NCBI GenBank assembly: GCA_900549085.1
Contig: URMO01000004.1
Span: forward strand, 7,012-71,011
Length of the DNA: 64,000 bases
Source of the DNA: an uncultured Collinsella sp.
GTDB lineage: Bacteria; Actinomycetota; Coriobacteriia; Coriobacteriales; Coriobacteriaceae
Direction of reading: 5' to 3'
Shown: positions 25,011 through 34,996 of the stretch, piece by piece
How the letters are laid out: each line of letters starts with the position of its first letter
How positions within the stretch are numbered: the first letter of the stretch is position 1
Notes under the pieces: generated by a model
Seen by the model: the letters and a program-made list of their open reading frames with translations, nothing else
What the model was told of the DNA's origin: nothing
Databases searched by the model: none
Made by a program: the position numbers and the translations under genes

Positions 25011-25538
25011 TTAGACGGGCCGCGCCGAAGGGACGTTGGATCCTTCAACCAACTTCAACGCCTGTTGAACGTTAATGCATACACCATTGGTATGCTTAAT
25101 AAGATTCTTGTCCTCGGTCACGACGTAATCGGCATCAATGCGATTGGCGACGCCCAGCATCAGGTCGTCCTCAAAGTCGTTGTGATGATACTTGAACACA
25201 AAGGAGTCGAAGACCTCGTCTGCACCGACCGAGGCAATAATCGACTTTTGCCGAATCAGGCGAACGCACGCCCACGCTGTCTCGTCGGCACCGGCGATGG
25301 CTTCGGGAGTGAGAGCCCCCTCACGGCGGGCGTCGGCCTTCATCGTCCTTCCCAGAATGTAATAGACGTCTTTGACAGACAGGGAGGACGAGAAGAGGAC
25401 GATATCCTCCGCTTCCGCCGCGCGAGAAAGGAGCTCGACTATCGGCCTGGTCGCATTCGTGCGAGCGAGAAAGTAATCTAGCCAGACGTTCGTGTCGATC
25501 AGCAGCTTGAGCACACGTTTCGTTCCGACGCCGCTCAT
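25011..25538 (-). CDS. PIN-domain ribonuclease toxin (VapC-like)
   Basis: A 175-residue PIN protein. Acidic active-site residues are in LLIDTNVWLDYF, PIVELL, FEDDLMLG and DYVVTEDKNLI. PIN toxins cleave tRNA, rRNA or mRNA. An in-frame ATG at 25550 exists, but ATG 25538 forms an ATGA overlap with the upstream antitoxin stop, the usual coupling in such modules. At 175 residues it is longer than typical VapC (about 130), with an extra segment around TPEAIAGADETAW. Confidence 0.85.
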   Translation of the reverse strand: MSGVGTKRVLKLLIDTNVWLDYFLARTNATRPIVELLSRAAEAEDIVLFSSSLSVKDVYYILGRTMKADARREGALTPEAIAGADETAWACVRLIRQKSIIASVGADEVFDSFVFKYHHNDFEDDLMLGVANRIDADYVVTEDKNLIKHTNGVCINVQQALKLVEGSNVPSARPV

Positions 25539-25903
25539 AATTCGATCCAATCACTGAATCTCTCGCTCATCATTTGATCGTATAACTCGTCGTAATCAAA
25601 GGCTTCATCGGGGCTCGGCCTCTGAATCGAGAACCGCTCATAAAAATTCGAAATTAACGCAGCCCCTTCCGAGACGCGGGACGAACTCACCTTCGATCGT
25701 ATGTCGTCAGGCAGGACTTCGTCATCATTCTTTTTTGCGACGGGCATATGACCGTTCTCGGTCAAGTACTGCCACAGCTCCCTCACAGCTTGAGACGGCG
25801 TCATGCCGATATGCGCCAGCACGGCGTCCCCAGCCTCTTTGAGTTGGCGATCCATGCGTACATTCATCTGGACCGGCCGTGAGTCGAGTACCGATATAGG
25901 CAT
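25535..25903 (-). CDS. RelB/DinJ-like antitoxin paired with the PIN toxin
   Basis: A 122-residue protein. The N-terminal VQMNVRMDRQLKEAGDAVL followed by GMTPSQAVRELWQYL is the ribbon-helix-helix pattern of RelB/DinJ antitoxins. The acidic C-terminal half probably wraps the toxin. AAGGAG precedes the ATG. Such antitoxins usually pair with RelE/YafQ folds; here the partner is a PIN toxin. A palindrome upstream (25917-25945) is a likely autoregulatory site. Confidence 0.82.
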   Translation of the reverse strand: MPISVLDSRPVQMNVRMDRQLKEAGDAVLAHIGMTPSQAVRELWQYLTENGHMPVAKKNDDEVLPDDIRSKVSSSRVSEGAALISNFYERFSIQRPSPDEAFDYDELYDQMMSERFSDWIEL

Positions 25904-25916
25904 GCTAGCTCCTTCT

Positions 25917-25945
25917 GCTATACATATTTGTATTTCGAGTATAGC
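25917..25945. promoter_or_regulatory. Candidate operator of the antitoxin-PIN toxin module
   Basis: GCTATAC (25917-25923) and GTATAGC (25939-25945) are inverted arms around an AT-rich centre that itself contains the smaller palindrome ATACAAATATGTAT. It lies 14 bases before the antitoxin ATG and overlaps its expected promoter. Confidence 0.55.
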
Positions 25946-25961
25946 ACCATTTACTCATAAA

Positions 25962-25989
25962 AAGGGGCGCCCCGACAGGAGTGCCCCTT
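25962..25989 (-). terminator. Rho-independent terminator of clpC
   Basis: AAGGGGC (25962-25968) pairs with GCCCCTT (25983-25989). On the minus strand it is followed by a TTTTT run, 20 bases after the clpC stop. Confidence 0.8.
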
Positions 25990-26008
25990 CGCAAAGCTAT
26001 GTTAATCC

Positions 26009-28651
26009 CTACAGCGCGCCGGAACCGGCTTGCATCATGCCGCCGGGGCCCGAGGTCACGCCGCCGCTCACGGGCGCGGCGTTGCCGGTGTGCGGTGCCG
26101 CCGGAGCGGTATCGCCACCGAGCGTGCCCGCCGGACGCGGTGCCGGGATCTCACCCGTGCCGTGGCTAAAGACAAACTTGCCATCGGCCACGTCGCACAG
26201 GACGGTATCGCCCTCGCCCCACTCGCCGGCCAGAAGCTCCTCGGACAGCGGGTCCTCGATGAGCTTTTGGATGGCACGGCGCAGCGGACGCGCACCGTTG
26301 GTGAGGTCGGTGCCCTCGGCCACGATCTTGTCATAGGCCGCATCGGTGAGCTTGATGTTCATGCCGTTGGCAATCAAACGCTGACGCAGGTCGTCCACCA
26401 GCAGGTGCGCGATCTTGGTGAGATTCTCGCCCGAGAGCTTCTGGAACACCACGATGTCATCGATACGGTTGAGCAGCTCGGGGCGGAACAGGCGCTTGAG
26501 CTCGCCCATCGCGCGACCACGGATCTCACTCGACGTGAGACCCTGCTCGCCGGTGGTGCCAAAGCCCACGCTCGCATCCTGCGCAATCTCGCGGGCGCCC
26601 ACGTTGGACGTCATGATGATCACGGTGTTGCGGAAGTCTACCGTCTTGCCCTGGCTATCGGTCAGGCGGCCCTCCTCCAGCACCTGCAGCAAGATGTTGA
26701 AGATATCGGGGTGCGCCTTCTCGATCTCGTCGAACAGCACGACCGAGTACGGGTGACGACGAACGGCCTTGGTGAGCTGGCCGCCCTCGTCGTGACCGAC
26801 GTAACCCGGAGGGCTACCGATGAGCTTGGAGACCTCGAACTCGCTACCGAACTCGGACATGTCGAAGCTGATGAGCGCATCCTTGCTGCCAAAGAGGTAC
26901 TCGGCGAGCGTCTTGGCGAGCTCGGTCTTGCCCGTGCCGGTGGGACCCAGGAAGATAAAGCTGCCGCCGGGGCGACGCGGGTCCTTGAGCGGCGAGCGGC
27001 TGCGGCGCACGGCTTTGGCAACTGCCTCGACAGCCTCATCCTGACCGATGATGCGCGTCTTGAGCACGCTTTCGGCCTGCAGCAGGCGACGGCTCTCGCT
27101 CTCGGTAAGCGAGGACACCGGCACGCCCGAAGTCACGGACACGATATCGGCAATCTGACTCACATCGATGGTGAGCGGGCTGGCGTCGAGCTCGGCGGTC
27201 CAGGCGGCCTTGGCCTCGGCGAGCTCAATCTCGGCGGCCTTCTGTTGCTCGGTGATCTCGGCGGCCTTGTTCATGTCGTCGCTCTCGGTGGCCTCCTGCG
27301 CGGCGGCCTTAAGCTCCTCCACGCGATGCTCGGCCTCACGCACCGGCTCGGGCGCGCGATTCGCGGCGATGCGAGCGCGGGCACCGGCCTCGTCAATGAG
27401 GTCGATGGCCTTATCGGGCAGGAAGCGATCCTGGATGTAGCGGTTGGAAAGGTTCGCGGCAGCCTCGATAGCACCCTGCGTATAGCGCACATGGTGATGC
27501 TCCTCGTAGCGCGGCTTGAGCGCGGTCAGGATCTTGACCGTGTCCTCGACGCTCGGCTCCTCGACATCGATGGTCTGGAAGCGACGCTCGAAAGCCGGGT
27601 CCTTGGTGAGGTACTTGCGGAATTCCTCGGCCGTGGTGGCGCCGATAATCTGGAAGGCGCCGCGCGCGAGCACGGGCTTGAGCATGGAGCTCGCGTCGAT
27701 GGAGCCCTCGGCAGAACCGGCACCGATGATGGTGTGCATCTCGTCGATAAACAGGATGACGTCGTCGGCTTCGGTGGCCTCTTGGATCACGTTCTTGAGG
27801 CGCTCCTCAAACTCGCCGCGATACTTGGCGCCCGCCACGAGGCCCGGCAGGTCGAGCGTCCAGATATTCTGGTTCATGAGGTTCTCGGGCACGTTGCCGG
27901 CTGCAATCTGCTGAGCCAGGCCCTCGACGATGGCCGTCTTGCCCACGCCGGGGTCGCCCAGAATGAGCGGGTTGTTCTTGGTGCGGCGCGAAAGAATTTC
28001 CATCATACGCTGGACTTCCTTTTCGCGACCAATTACAGGGTCGAGCTCGCCGTCGCGCGCCTTCTGCGTGAGGTTAGTCGCGAACTGCTTAAGCGTATCG
28101 GTGCCACTCCCCTTTTGCTGAGAGGCATCCGAGCCGCTAAAGAACGGCAGGCCCGCACCGGGACGACCAGCACCGGCGCCGGCGAGCGGACGCTTCTTGT
28201 CCTGGTCCTTGGCGGTGAGTTTCTCGATAGCCTTTTTGATAGAGGCGGACGACACACCCAGGCGCATGAGGATGTCCATGGCCATGCCGTTGCCCTCTTC
28301 GACGATGCCGATCAGCAAGTGCTCGGTCGACACGTAGGTCTGGTTGTTCTCACGCGCCACGCGGAATGAACGCTCCATCACGCTAATGACGAGCGGCGTA
28401 AAGGCGAGCTTAGCGGCCTCGGTCTCCTCACTGGGCTCGGGAACGGTGGTCTGGACCTCTTTGAGGGTGTCCATGATGTCATCGTAGGAGATGTCGAGCG
28501 AACGCAGTGCCTCGGCGGCAATGCCCTCGTCCTCCTTGGCAAGCGCGAGCAGCAGGTGCTCGGTGCCCACCTTATTTGAATGAAGATCAAGCGCCTCTTG
28601 CTTGGCCATGGACATGACCTTACGCGCGCGATCGGTAAATCTATCTAACAT
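26009..28651 (-). CDS. clpC: ATP-dependent Clp protease ATPase subunit ClpC
   Basis: An 880-residue Hsp100 unfoldase that feeds ClpP. It has two Clp N repeats (residues 1-150), AAA-1 with Walker [14 protein letters not shown], a coiled-coil middle domain (about 410-460), AAA-2 with Walker [14 protein letters not shown], and the ClpP-docking VGF loop in [13 protein letters not shown] Gly/Ala/Pro-rich tail of about 45 residues follows. An upstream in-frame ATG is open, but ATG 28651 ([12 protein letters not shown]) has AAGGA and matches the family start. No CtsR gene or clear CtsR site was seen upstream. Confidence 0.95.
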   Translation of the reverse strand: MLDRFTDRARKVMSMAKQEALDLHSNKVGTEHLLLALAKEDEGIAAEALRSLDISYDDIMDTLKEVQTTVPEPSEETEAAKLAFTPLVISVMERSFRVARENNQTYVSTEHLLIGIVEEGNGMAMDILMRLGVSSASIKKAIEKLTAKDQDKKRPLAGAGAGRPGAGLPFFSGSDASQQKGSGTDTLKQFATNLTQKARDGELDPVIGREKEVQRMMEILSRRTKNNPLILGDPGVGKTAIVEGLAQQIAAGNVPENLMNQNIWTLDLPGLVAGAKYRGEFEERLKNVIQEATEADDVILFIDEMHTIIGAGSAEGSIDASSMLKPVLARGAFQIIGATTAEEFRKYLTKDPAFERRFQTIDVEEPSVEDTVKILTALKPRYEEHHHVRYTQGAIEAAANLSNRYIQDRFLPDKAIDLIDEAGARARIAANRAPEPVREAEHRVEELKAAAQEATESDDMNKAAEITEQQKAAEIELAEAKAAWTAELDASPLTIDVSQIADIVSVTSGVPVSSLTESESRRLLQAESVLKTRIIGQDEAVEAVAKAVRRSRSPLKDPRRPGGSFIFLGPTGTGKTELAKTLAEYLFGSKDALISFDMSEFGSEFEVSKLIGSPPGYVGHDEGGQLTKAVRRHPYSVVLFDEIEKAHPDIFNILLQVLEEGRLTDSQGKTVDFRNTVIIMTSNVGAREIAQDASVGFGTTGEQGLTSSEIRGRAMGELKRLFRPELLNRIDDIVVFQKLSGENLTKIAHLLVDDLRQRLIANGMNIKLTDAAYDKIVAEGTDLTNGARPLRRAIQKLIEDPLSEELLAGEWGEGDTVLCDVADGKFVFSHGTGEIPAPRPAGTLGGDTAPAAPHTGNAAPVSGGVTSGPGGMMQAGSGAL

Positions 28652-28843
28652 GCTCGTTTCCTTACATGAGTTCATCGAAATCAAAACGCCCGCCCGTCGG
28701 CGGCGCTTTTGTCTCTTTACCCACAGGTTGTCTATGTTAACAGCTGGAGGAATATCTATAAACCCGGCTCACATGAATGCAGGTTATGACCGCATCGCGG
28801 GACTCACCGCGCGATGCGCGACAGGCGCCCCGCAAGAGAAACC

Positions 28844-29533
28844 CTAGGCGTCTTTCACCACGTCGGGACTCGTCGCACGCGATGCGCGATAGGCATCGGC
28901 CTCCTTGGAGACGCGTCCGAGCAGCTCGGATGTATCGACGCCCTCGACTTGCGCGACCGTTTCCACCGTCTGCATGGCGACCGCCCTCAGGTACGCGCAC
29001 GCGCTGTCCCCCAGCTGCTCGAGGTCTATCTCCTCGCCGCCCTCCCGGGCAAAGCCGACCGCCATCACAAAGCCCATGATGCCCGAGACCAGAAAGCCCA
29101 CCGCAAAGCTCGAATCTGCCTTGAGCTCTTCTCCGTCGGGGTGGACGATCTCTCTCACGCGGTCGATGATGATCGTATGGATGCCCTGCACGACCTGCTC
29201 GGCGGCACCCGCCCTCATGGTGATGACGATGCGCCGCAGCAGGCAGCTGACGTCGCGCCGGTCGAACGCCGAAAGGTCGCCCTCGCTCGAAAAATGCCAG
29301 AGGGCATCGGTGATGAGCTCGTTATCCTGCAGCAGCTGGGCTATGGCGATGGCGACGAGTTCATCGAAATCGTGAAAATAGTAGTAAAACGTTCCGCGAT
29401 TGCACTGGGCGGCGCGGGTCACCTCGCCAACCGACAGCTCGAAGATGCTGTGGTTCTCGATGCGCTCCCAAAACGCCTCGATGATACGGGTGCGTGCATC
29501 GGGCGCATCGGCGTCCTTACGCGGTCTCGCCAT
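28844..29533 (-). CDS. TetR-family transcriptional regulator
   Basis: A 229-residue regulator. The N-terminal HTH is SVGEVTRAAQCNRGTFYYYF with the preceding RTRIIEAFWERIE; the C-terminal ligand domain is divergent. Start ATG 29533 (MARPRKDADA) is preferred to a GTG at 29542. Its 5' end overlaps the 3' end of the activase gene by 17 bases, so the two are co-transcribed. A perfect 21-bp palindrome upstream of the operon (34006-34026) is its probable site, giving autoregulation. Confidence 0.88.
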   Translation of the reverse strand: MARPRKDADAPDARTRIIEAFWERIENHSIFELSVGEVTRAAQCNRGTFYYYFHDFDELVAIAIAQLLQDNELITDALWHFSSEGDLSAFDRRDVSCLLRRIVITMRAGAAEQVVQGIHTIIIDRVREIVHPDGEELKADSSFAVGFLVSGIMGFVMAVGFAREGGEEIDLEQLGDSACAYLRAVAMQTVETVAQVEGVDTSELLGRVSKEADAYRASRATSPDVVKDA

Positions 29534-32500
29534 GCGCCTCACCGCACCCCTGCGCCTTGGCGTTCATGATGAGCATCTGAAGACGGTTCTCCACGTTGGC
29601 GAAGCTCACGTCGGGATCGTAGTCGAGCGGCAGGAACTGCGCCGTGGGATACTGCTCCTTGAGCGCATGGATGAGCCCGCGCCCCACGACATGGTTGGGC
29701 AGACACCCGAACGGCTGCAGGATCACGAAGTTGCGGCAGCCGCGCTTGGCGTGCTCGAGGATCTCCGCCGGAATCAGCACGCCCTCGCCCGCATCGAACG
29801 TATGGTGCAGGATCTTATCGATCGCGCGCACGAGCTCGGGCATGCGCGTCGGCGGCTCGTAGAGCGGGCTCGCCGCGCCCAGGCGGTCGCAACGGTCGTG
29901 CGCGAGCTCGAACAGGTTGTCCGCCGTGGCGTACCAGGCCTTTTCGGGCAGCGACAGGTCGACGTGGAACTCGCGCGACTGCGCATGCTTGTAGAAATAG
30001 GTCTTGCGGATCACGTCGGTCATGCGCGCCTCGATGACCTCGAGCCCGTTGTCCTCGAGGTAGCGCTCGATCTCGTGGTTGGCGCCGAGATGGAAATTGA
30101 GCAGGTACTCGCCCACGATGAGAACGGTCGGATGCGGGTTCGAGCGGTCGTACGGAACGGCGTCCATGATCGCAAGCGCGCGTTTGAAGCCCGTCGCCTG
30201 GCCCCTCAGCCCGGAGCGCTCCATGCCCTCGATAACCTCATCGAGCGCGCGGTCGAACGCAGCGTCCGCCGCGCCCTTCTCGAGCTCGTAGGGACGGATG
30301 CGCCTAAGCATGGCCTCGAGGGCATCGATCATGGGAAGACCGTAGGCGATCTGGATGCTCGGGCCAAGGCCGAGCTTGAAGCCCGGATGCGCATTGTGGG
30401 CATCGACGTCGTCGTTGGTGAGCACCGGGACATAGTCGTATCCCGCGTCGTCGAGCGCGCGGCGCAGCAGGGGCATGTAGTGCGTCAGGCGGCAGTCGCC
30501 GATATACTTGCCAGTCACCACGGCGACGTCGTGCGGGTCGTACTTACCGCTCTCGAGTGCCGCGAGCGCCTCGCCGATCACGATTTGCGCGGGGAAGCAG
30601 ATGTCGTTGTGCACATAGCGTTTGCCCAGGCGGATGGCATCCTCGCGCCCGATGTCAAGGGCCTCGGCGCGCACGCCCTGATTGCGCATCGCCGCGGTCA
30701 TGAGCCTGCAGAACGCATGGGAGGTGTTGGGGACCAGCGCGATCTTGTCGTGCCGGTCGCGCTTGGTGTACTTGACCTTATACGGGTCGTCGAGCGGATG
30801 GACCGCGTGCACCCGGGCGCCCTCGGCACGCTCCTCCGCGCGACGACGGTTGACCGACTCGATAAACGAACGCACGCGAATGCCCATGGGACCGGCGACG
30901 TCGCTCTCATCGAGCTTGATCATCATCGGAACCTTGGAGCCCATCTCGCCCATCATGCGCGCGATCTCGTCGGTGAGATACGCATCGTGGCCGCAGCCGA
31001 AGCTGCCCATCTGCACGAGCTCGAGCTCGGGCGTCGATGCGACGATGACCGCGCACGACAGCATGCGCGCATGGTAGTTGTTCACGATGTCGATGCGGCT
31101 GTTGGAAAGATCGACGTTGCAGACCCCCGGCACCGCATCGGGCGTCAGCACGGGGATGCCGCGCTCAGAGAAGAGCTTGGGCAGCCCGTGGTTGACCAGC
31201 GGGTCGTTGTGGTACGGGCGCGAAGCGATCACCACCGCGTAGCCGCCGTCCTCGCGCACGTTCTCGAGCACCTGCCTGCCGCGCAGCTGCAGCTGGTTCT
31301 CAAACGTCTGCTGCGCGCGGTCCGCCTGCTCGGTCGCCTTGGCAACCAGGTCGGCATCGATATCGAAGGTCTCCTTGCACCACGCCTTGAGCTGGCGGTT
31401 TCGGTCGCCCTCGTCGTACCAGTGGAACAGCGGCGTATCGAACGGAACGCCGAAACGCTCCTCCGGGTTATCGGAATTGCGCATCACGTAGGGGTATCCC
31501 TTTACGACGGCGCACATCCACTCGCTGGTAGAGGCGGTGTTTTCGGTGGGCACCGTCGTGATGATGGGCATGAAGATGCGGTCGACGCCGGCGTCGACGA
31601 GATTGCGGATGTGCCCGTGGACGAGCTTGGCCGGGAAGCACACGGTGTCGGATGTGACGTGCGCCAGACCGCGCTCGTACATCGCCTTGGTGCTGCGTCC
31701 CGAGACGCGCACCTTAAAGCCGAGCGTGCTGAAGAACGTCGACCAGAACGGCATGGTGTCCCAGAACTCGAGCACACGGGGAATGCCGATCGTGACATCG
31801 CGCCCCCCGCAGACGGGAACCGTGGGGCACGACTCGAACAGCAGCTTCTCGCGGTCGACAAAGAGATTGGGGGCAGCCGCGGTCCGGTCGCGCCCCGTGC
31901 CGGGTGCATGTGCCTCGCAAGCACCCTGCGGACGCAGCTCCTCCGCCGCGGGAACCTCGCGCACGAGCTCATCCCATGAGATGGCGCCGCCGCGCGGGCA
32001 GCGATTGCCCGTGACGTAAAGCGAGCCGTCGCCAAATGCCACGACCGCGCGCTGGCAGCGGTTGTTGCACCGACGGCAGGTAACGCCGCCGAACTCGCGA
32101 TGCTCGAAGCGCTCCACGGCATCGAGCCCGATAAACGACGTGCCGGCGTCGCCCTTGCGGCATTTCTCGCGCGCGAGCAGGGCGATACCGATAGCGCCCA
32201 TCAGCCCCGGGTGGGGCGCACGCGTGACGGGTTTGCCCAGATACTGCTCGAATGCGCGCAGCACCGCGTCGTTTCGGAACGTGCCGCCCTGGACGACGAC
32301 TTTGTCGCCCAGACGGTTGAGATTTGAAACGCGAATGACCTTGGTGAACACGTTCTCGATAATCGAACGGCAGAGACCGGCCATGATGTCGCCCGGACCC
32401 TTACCGCGCCGCTGCTCGGAAACGACGCTGCTGTTCATGAACACCGTGCAGCGGCTGCCGAGAACGGCGGGGGCTTTGGACGAAAATGCCTCGGTCGCGA

Positions 32501-33956
32501 TATCCTCAACGGCTATTCCGAGGTTTTTGGCAAAACCCTCGAGGAACGAGCCGCAGCCCGCAGAGCACGCCTCGTTGACGACGATATCGGTCAGCACGCC
32601 GTGGTTGAGCCAGATGGCCTTCATATCCTGTCCGCCGATGTCGAGCACGAAGGTCGCATCGGGAACGCATGCGCACGCGGCGCGGGCGTGCGCGACCGTC
32701 TCGACCGTATGGTAGTCGGCGTGGAACGCGCGCGCGAAAAGCTCCTCGCCGTATCCCGTGGTGCCCACGGCATCGATCGCAAGCGTGACTCCCGCTGTCT
32801 CCCAGCGGTTCTTCAAGCTGACAAGACCCTGTTGGGCGACGTCGAGCGGTCTGCCGTTATTAGACGCGTAGAACGAATCGACAAGCTCACCCGCCTCATC
32901 GACCAGGGCGAACTTGGTCGTCGTGCTCCCCGAATCGATACCGAGCGCCACACGCACCGTCTCTCCGGGCGCATACGCATCCGGACCCTTTGCCGGCGTC
33001 TCTTTGCCATGGCGTGCCATAAAATCCGCCTGCTCGGCAGGTGTGGCAAAAAAGGGCTGGGCAAGACGTCCCTCCCCGCTTGCGGGCGCGACCGTCTCGA
33101 GCTTATCCAGCCGGACAAAAGCGTCGGGAAGGTCGATCGGTTGGGACGATGCGAACATGTCGGTCAGCGACAGGGCGGCACCGCGCGCGACCATGATCTG
33201 CGGATCGCGCGGGACGATAACCTGATCGTCCGATAGATTCAGTTGCTCCCGGAACACGCGGACCAGCGTGGGGTTGTAGGCGAGCGTACCGCCCTCGAAG
33301 ATTACCGGCGGCTCGATGTCGATACCCTGGGCCAGACCGCCGATCGTTTGGCGGGCGACCGCGTGAAGCGCCGAAAGCGCCAGGTCGGTGGTAGGAATGC
33401 CCTCGTTGAGCAGCGGCTGGATATCGGTCTTTGCGTACACGCCGCAGCGGCCCGAAACCTCGTGGACGGTCGTTCCCCGGCTTGCGAGCTGCTCGAACTC
33501 GCCCGATTCGGTGCCGACCCCCATGAGCTTTGCCATCTCGTCGATAAATGCACCGGTACCGCCTGCGCACGAGCCGTTCATGCGCATGTCGGCAACCTCG
33601 ATGTCTCCCTTATCGTTGGTGCGGAAGAAGATCATCTTGGCGTCTTGGCCGCCCAGCTCGATGGCGCAGCGCGTCTGCGGATAGAACCTGCTGATCGCGA
33701 GCGCGTTGGCGACCACCTCCTGAACGTACGAGGCGCCCAGCGCGGTCGCGATATCGCGCGCACCCGAGCCGGTCACCGCAACGCGCAGCGACTCATGGGG
33801 AAAGCGCTCGGCGAGCTCGCCGAGCATGGCGCGCACGCTCGCTGCCTGACACGCCCCGTGGCGGCGATATCCCCACCACGCCTCGGTCATATCCTCGTGC
33901 ATCGCGTAAACTTTGGTCGTCGTCGACCCTACGTCCAGTCCTACTAGCAACGCCAT
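29517..33956 (-). CDS. Giant 2-hydroxyacyl-CoA dehydratase activase-like protein (BadF/BcrA-type ATPase x2 plus DUF2229)
   Basis: The 1479-residue cytosolic protein has two tandem ASKHA ATPase domains of the HgdC/BadF type: LVGLDVGSTTTKVYAM at the N-terminus and VALGIDSGSTTTKFALVD at about residue 340. Each keeps a pair of iron-sulfur cysteines (SCAGGTGAF and GRCGVYAKTD; ACSAGCGSF and GSRCTVF). A CxxC cluster (CRRCNNRC, NRCPRG) near residue 650 leads into a DUF2229-type domain and a C-terminal region related to dehydratase subunits. Relatives use ATP to drive low-potential electron transfer. No separate dehydratase subunits are nearby, so the substrate is unknown. It forms an operon with the TetR gene. 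Confidence 0.88.
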   Translation of the reverse strand: MALLVGLDVGSTTTKVYAMHEDMTEAWWGYRRHGACQAASVRAMLGELAERFPHESLRVAVTGSGARDIATALGASYVQEVVANALAISRFYPQTRCAIELGGQDAKMIFFRTNDKGDIEVADMRMNGSCAGGTGAFIDEMAKLMGVGTESGEFEQLASRGTTVHEVSGRCGVYAKTDIQPLLNEGIPTTDLALSALHAVARQTIGGLAQGIDIEPPVIFEGGTLAYNPTLVRVFREQLNLSDDQVIVPRDPQIMVARGAALSLTDMFASSQPIDLPDAFVRLDKLETVAPASGEGRLAQPFFATPAEQADFMARHGKETPAKGPDAYAPGETVRVALGIDSGSTTTKFALVDEAGELVDSFYASNNGRPLDVAQQGLVSLKNRWETAGVTLAIDAVGTTGYGEELFARAFHADYHTVETVAHARAACACVPDATFVLDIGGQDMKAIWLNHGVLTDIVVNEACSAGCGSFLEGFAKNLGIAVEDIATEAFSSKAPAVLGSRCTVFMNSSVVSEQRRGKGPGDIMAGLCRSIIENVFTKVIRVSNLNRLGDKVVVQGGTFRNDAVLRAFEQYLGKPVTRAPHPGLMGAIGIALLAREKCRKGDAGTSFIGLDAVERFEHREFGGVTCRRCNNRCQRAVVAFGDGSLYVTGNRCPRGGAISWDELVREVPAAEELRPQGACEAHAPGTGRDRTAAAPNLFVDREKLLFESCPTVPVCGGRDVTIGIPRVLEFWDTMPFWSTFFSTLGFKVRVSGRSTKAMYERGLAHVTSDTVCFPAKLVHGHIRNLVDAGVDRIFMPIITTVPTENTASTSEWMCAVVKGYPYVMRNSDNPEERFGVPFDTPLFHWYDEGDRNRQLKAWCKETFDIDADLVAKATEQADRAQQTFENQLQLRGRQVLENVREDGGYAVVIASRPYHNDPLVNHGLPKLFSERGIPVLTPDAVPGVCNVDLSNSRIDIVNNYHARMLSCAVIVASTPELELVQMGSFGCGHDAYLTDEIARMMGEMGSKVPMMIKLDESDVAGPMGIRVRSFIESVNRRRAEERAEGARVHAVHPLDDPYKVKYTKRDRHDKIALVPNTSHAFCRLMTAAMRNQGVRAEALDIGREDAIRLGKRYVHNDICFPAQIVIGEALAALESGKYDPHDVAVVTGKYIGDCRLTHYMPLLRRALDDAGYDYVPVLTNDDVDAHNAHPGFKLGLGPSIQIAYGLPMIDALEAMLRRIRPYELEKGAADAAFDRALDEVIEGMERSGLRGQATGFKRALAIMDAVPYDRSNPHPTVLIVGEYLLNFHLGANHEIERYLEDNGLEVIEARMTDVIRKTYFYKHAQSREFHVDLSLPEKAWYATADNLFELAHDRCDRLGAASPLYEPPTRMPELVRAIDKILHHTFDAGEGVLIPAEILEHAKRGCRNFVILQPFGCLPNHVVGRGLIHALKEQYPTAQFLPLDYDPDVSFANVENRLQMLIMNAKAQGCGEAHGETA

Positions 33957-34005
33957 AATGCTCCGTCTCTCGCATTTTTCCTGCTAGAGATATACCACTC
34001 TACGT

Positions 34006-34026
34006 AATACAACAGACTGTTGTATT
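34006..34026. promoter_or_regulatory. Perfect 21-bp palindrome upstream of the activase-tetR operon
   Basis: AATACAACAG-A-CTGTTGTATT has 10-bp arms around a single central base, 50 bases before the activase ATG on the minus strand. It is the classic size and symmetry of a TetR-family operator. The rest of 33957-34237 contains a GCGGCTGC/GCAGCCGC hairpin (34044-34071) and nothing else recognised. Confidence 0.7.
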
Positions 34027-34237
34027 TAAACTCCGTATAAAATGCGGCTGCCGAAACGCTTCAGCAGCCGCCGAATGCACCAACAGATTGTTCTGCGCGC
34101 TAGCACGTCGGGCAACGGAGCAGCACGGGCCCTCCGGTCATGCGCACCGCTCACGCCCGCGATGCCGCCGAGAGAGCTATCCACGCTTAGGGCTCCAACC
34201 AAGCAAGTCGCCCGCGCTCAGCAGATCCCTAAGCGAG

Positions 34238-34786
34238 CTACTCGCACTCAGGAGCCATAGCCTGCTCCAAGAGCTCGGCATGCTCCTCCTCGAAAACCGT
34301 CCCCACAGGGAAGGCGCGACGGAAGACGAAGTGGGAAATCGGACCGGCTACCAAAAGGTTCCACGGCAGCGCCATCACAAAATTATGCGGGATGTTGATC
34401 ATCCAGATCGCGGGCACGGAATACAGGTTCGCAAGGATGCCACCGGGCATGTGCGTCAGACCCTCGCAGGCACCGTACAGCGACATGATGATGACCATGG
34501 GAACGACCATGCAGGAGCTGACGGCGAGCGTCATGGCGAGCGGCGAGCTCTTGCCCGGAGTGACCAAGTACTTAAAGGCGAAACCCTTGGCGAGCGGGCT
34601 GGCGACGAACCAGTCGCAGCACATGGCAAAAATGTAGGCAACGGGGAAGCCGAGCCACGCAGCGGCAACGACCTCGCCGTTGATGGCCCCATACTGCAGG
34701 GCAACGTTGTAGATGCTCATCCAGAGCACCATGCAAAAGCACATGATAAAGGTGAACAGCAGGCTCTCTCGTTTGTTGATAGGCAT
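34238..34786 (-). CDS. DUF2798-type membrane protein
   Basis: A 182-residue protein with four predicted membrane helices in two repeated halves: LLFTFIMCFCMVLWMSIYNV, WLGFPVAYIFAMCCDWFV, then PLAMTLAVSSCMVVPMVIIM and FVMALPWNLLVAGPISHFVF. This matches the DUF2798 family, whose function is unknown. ATG 34786 (MPINKRESLL) is chosen because the upstream extension is basic and lacks a ribosome-binding site, while GAGGAA lies upstream of 34786. A terminator-like hairpin sits in the 5' leader. Confidence 0.75.
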   Translation of the reverse strand: MPINKRESLLFTFIMCFCMVLWMSIYNVALQYGAINGEVVAAAWLGFPVAYIFAMCCDWFVASPLAKGFAFKYLVTPGKSSPLAMTLAVSSCMVVPMVIIMSLYGACEGLTHMPGGILANLYSVPAIWMINIPHNFVMALPWNLLVAGPISHFVFRRAFPVGTVFEEEHAELLEQAMAPECE

Positions 34787-34834
34787 GAAGGGCAGATTCC
34801 TCTCTGTGTTGTGCCGCGGCACCACGCAACAAAA

Positions 34835-34885
34835 ACGGGCGGGCAAGATGGAGCTGTTGGGACTTCATCTCGCCCGCCCGTGGTA
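34835..34885 (-). terminator. Terminator-like hairpin in the leader of the DUF2798 gene
   Basis: ACGGGCGGGC (34835-34844) pairs with GCCCGCCCGT (34872-34881), with further GATG/CATC pairing inside. On the minus strand it is followed by TTTTTG, 50 bases before the DUF2798 ATG. It could end the upstream ThrE transcript or act as an attenuator for DUF2798. Confidence 0.65.
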
Positions 34886-34996
34886 CGTGCGTCTGCGACT
34901 ACTTATGTGGTGGAACCAGCCTAGCACGAAACGCATGCGCTTCGTAAGCGTTGAGTTTATGAAGATGCAGGGCACCGATAATCCCCCGACCCCATA

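Noticed and set aside
26030..28369. 779-codon plus-strand frame opposite clpC
   Set aside because: Antisense of ClpC across its AAA domains; no ribosome-binding site or known domain.
28652..28843. CtsR or HspR operator upstream of clpC
   Set aside because: No repeat matching the known heptad or HAIR patterns was found.
34088..34924. 278-codon plus-strand frame over the DUF2798 region
   Set aside because: The minus strand encodes regular membrane helices; the plus frame is hydrophilic low-complexity sequence crossing a terminator.
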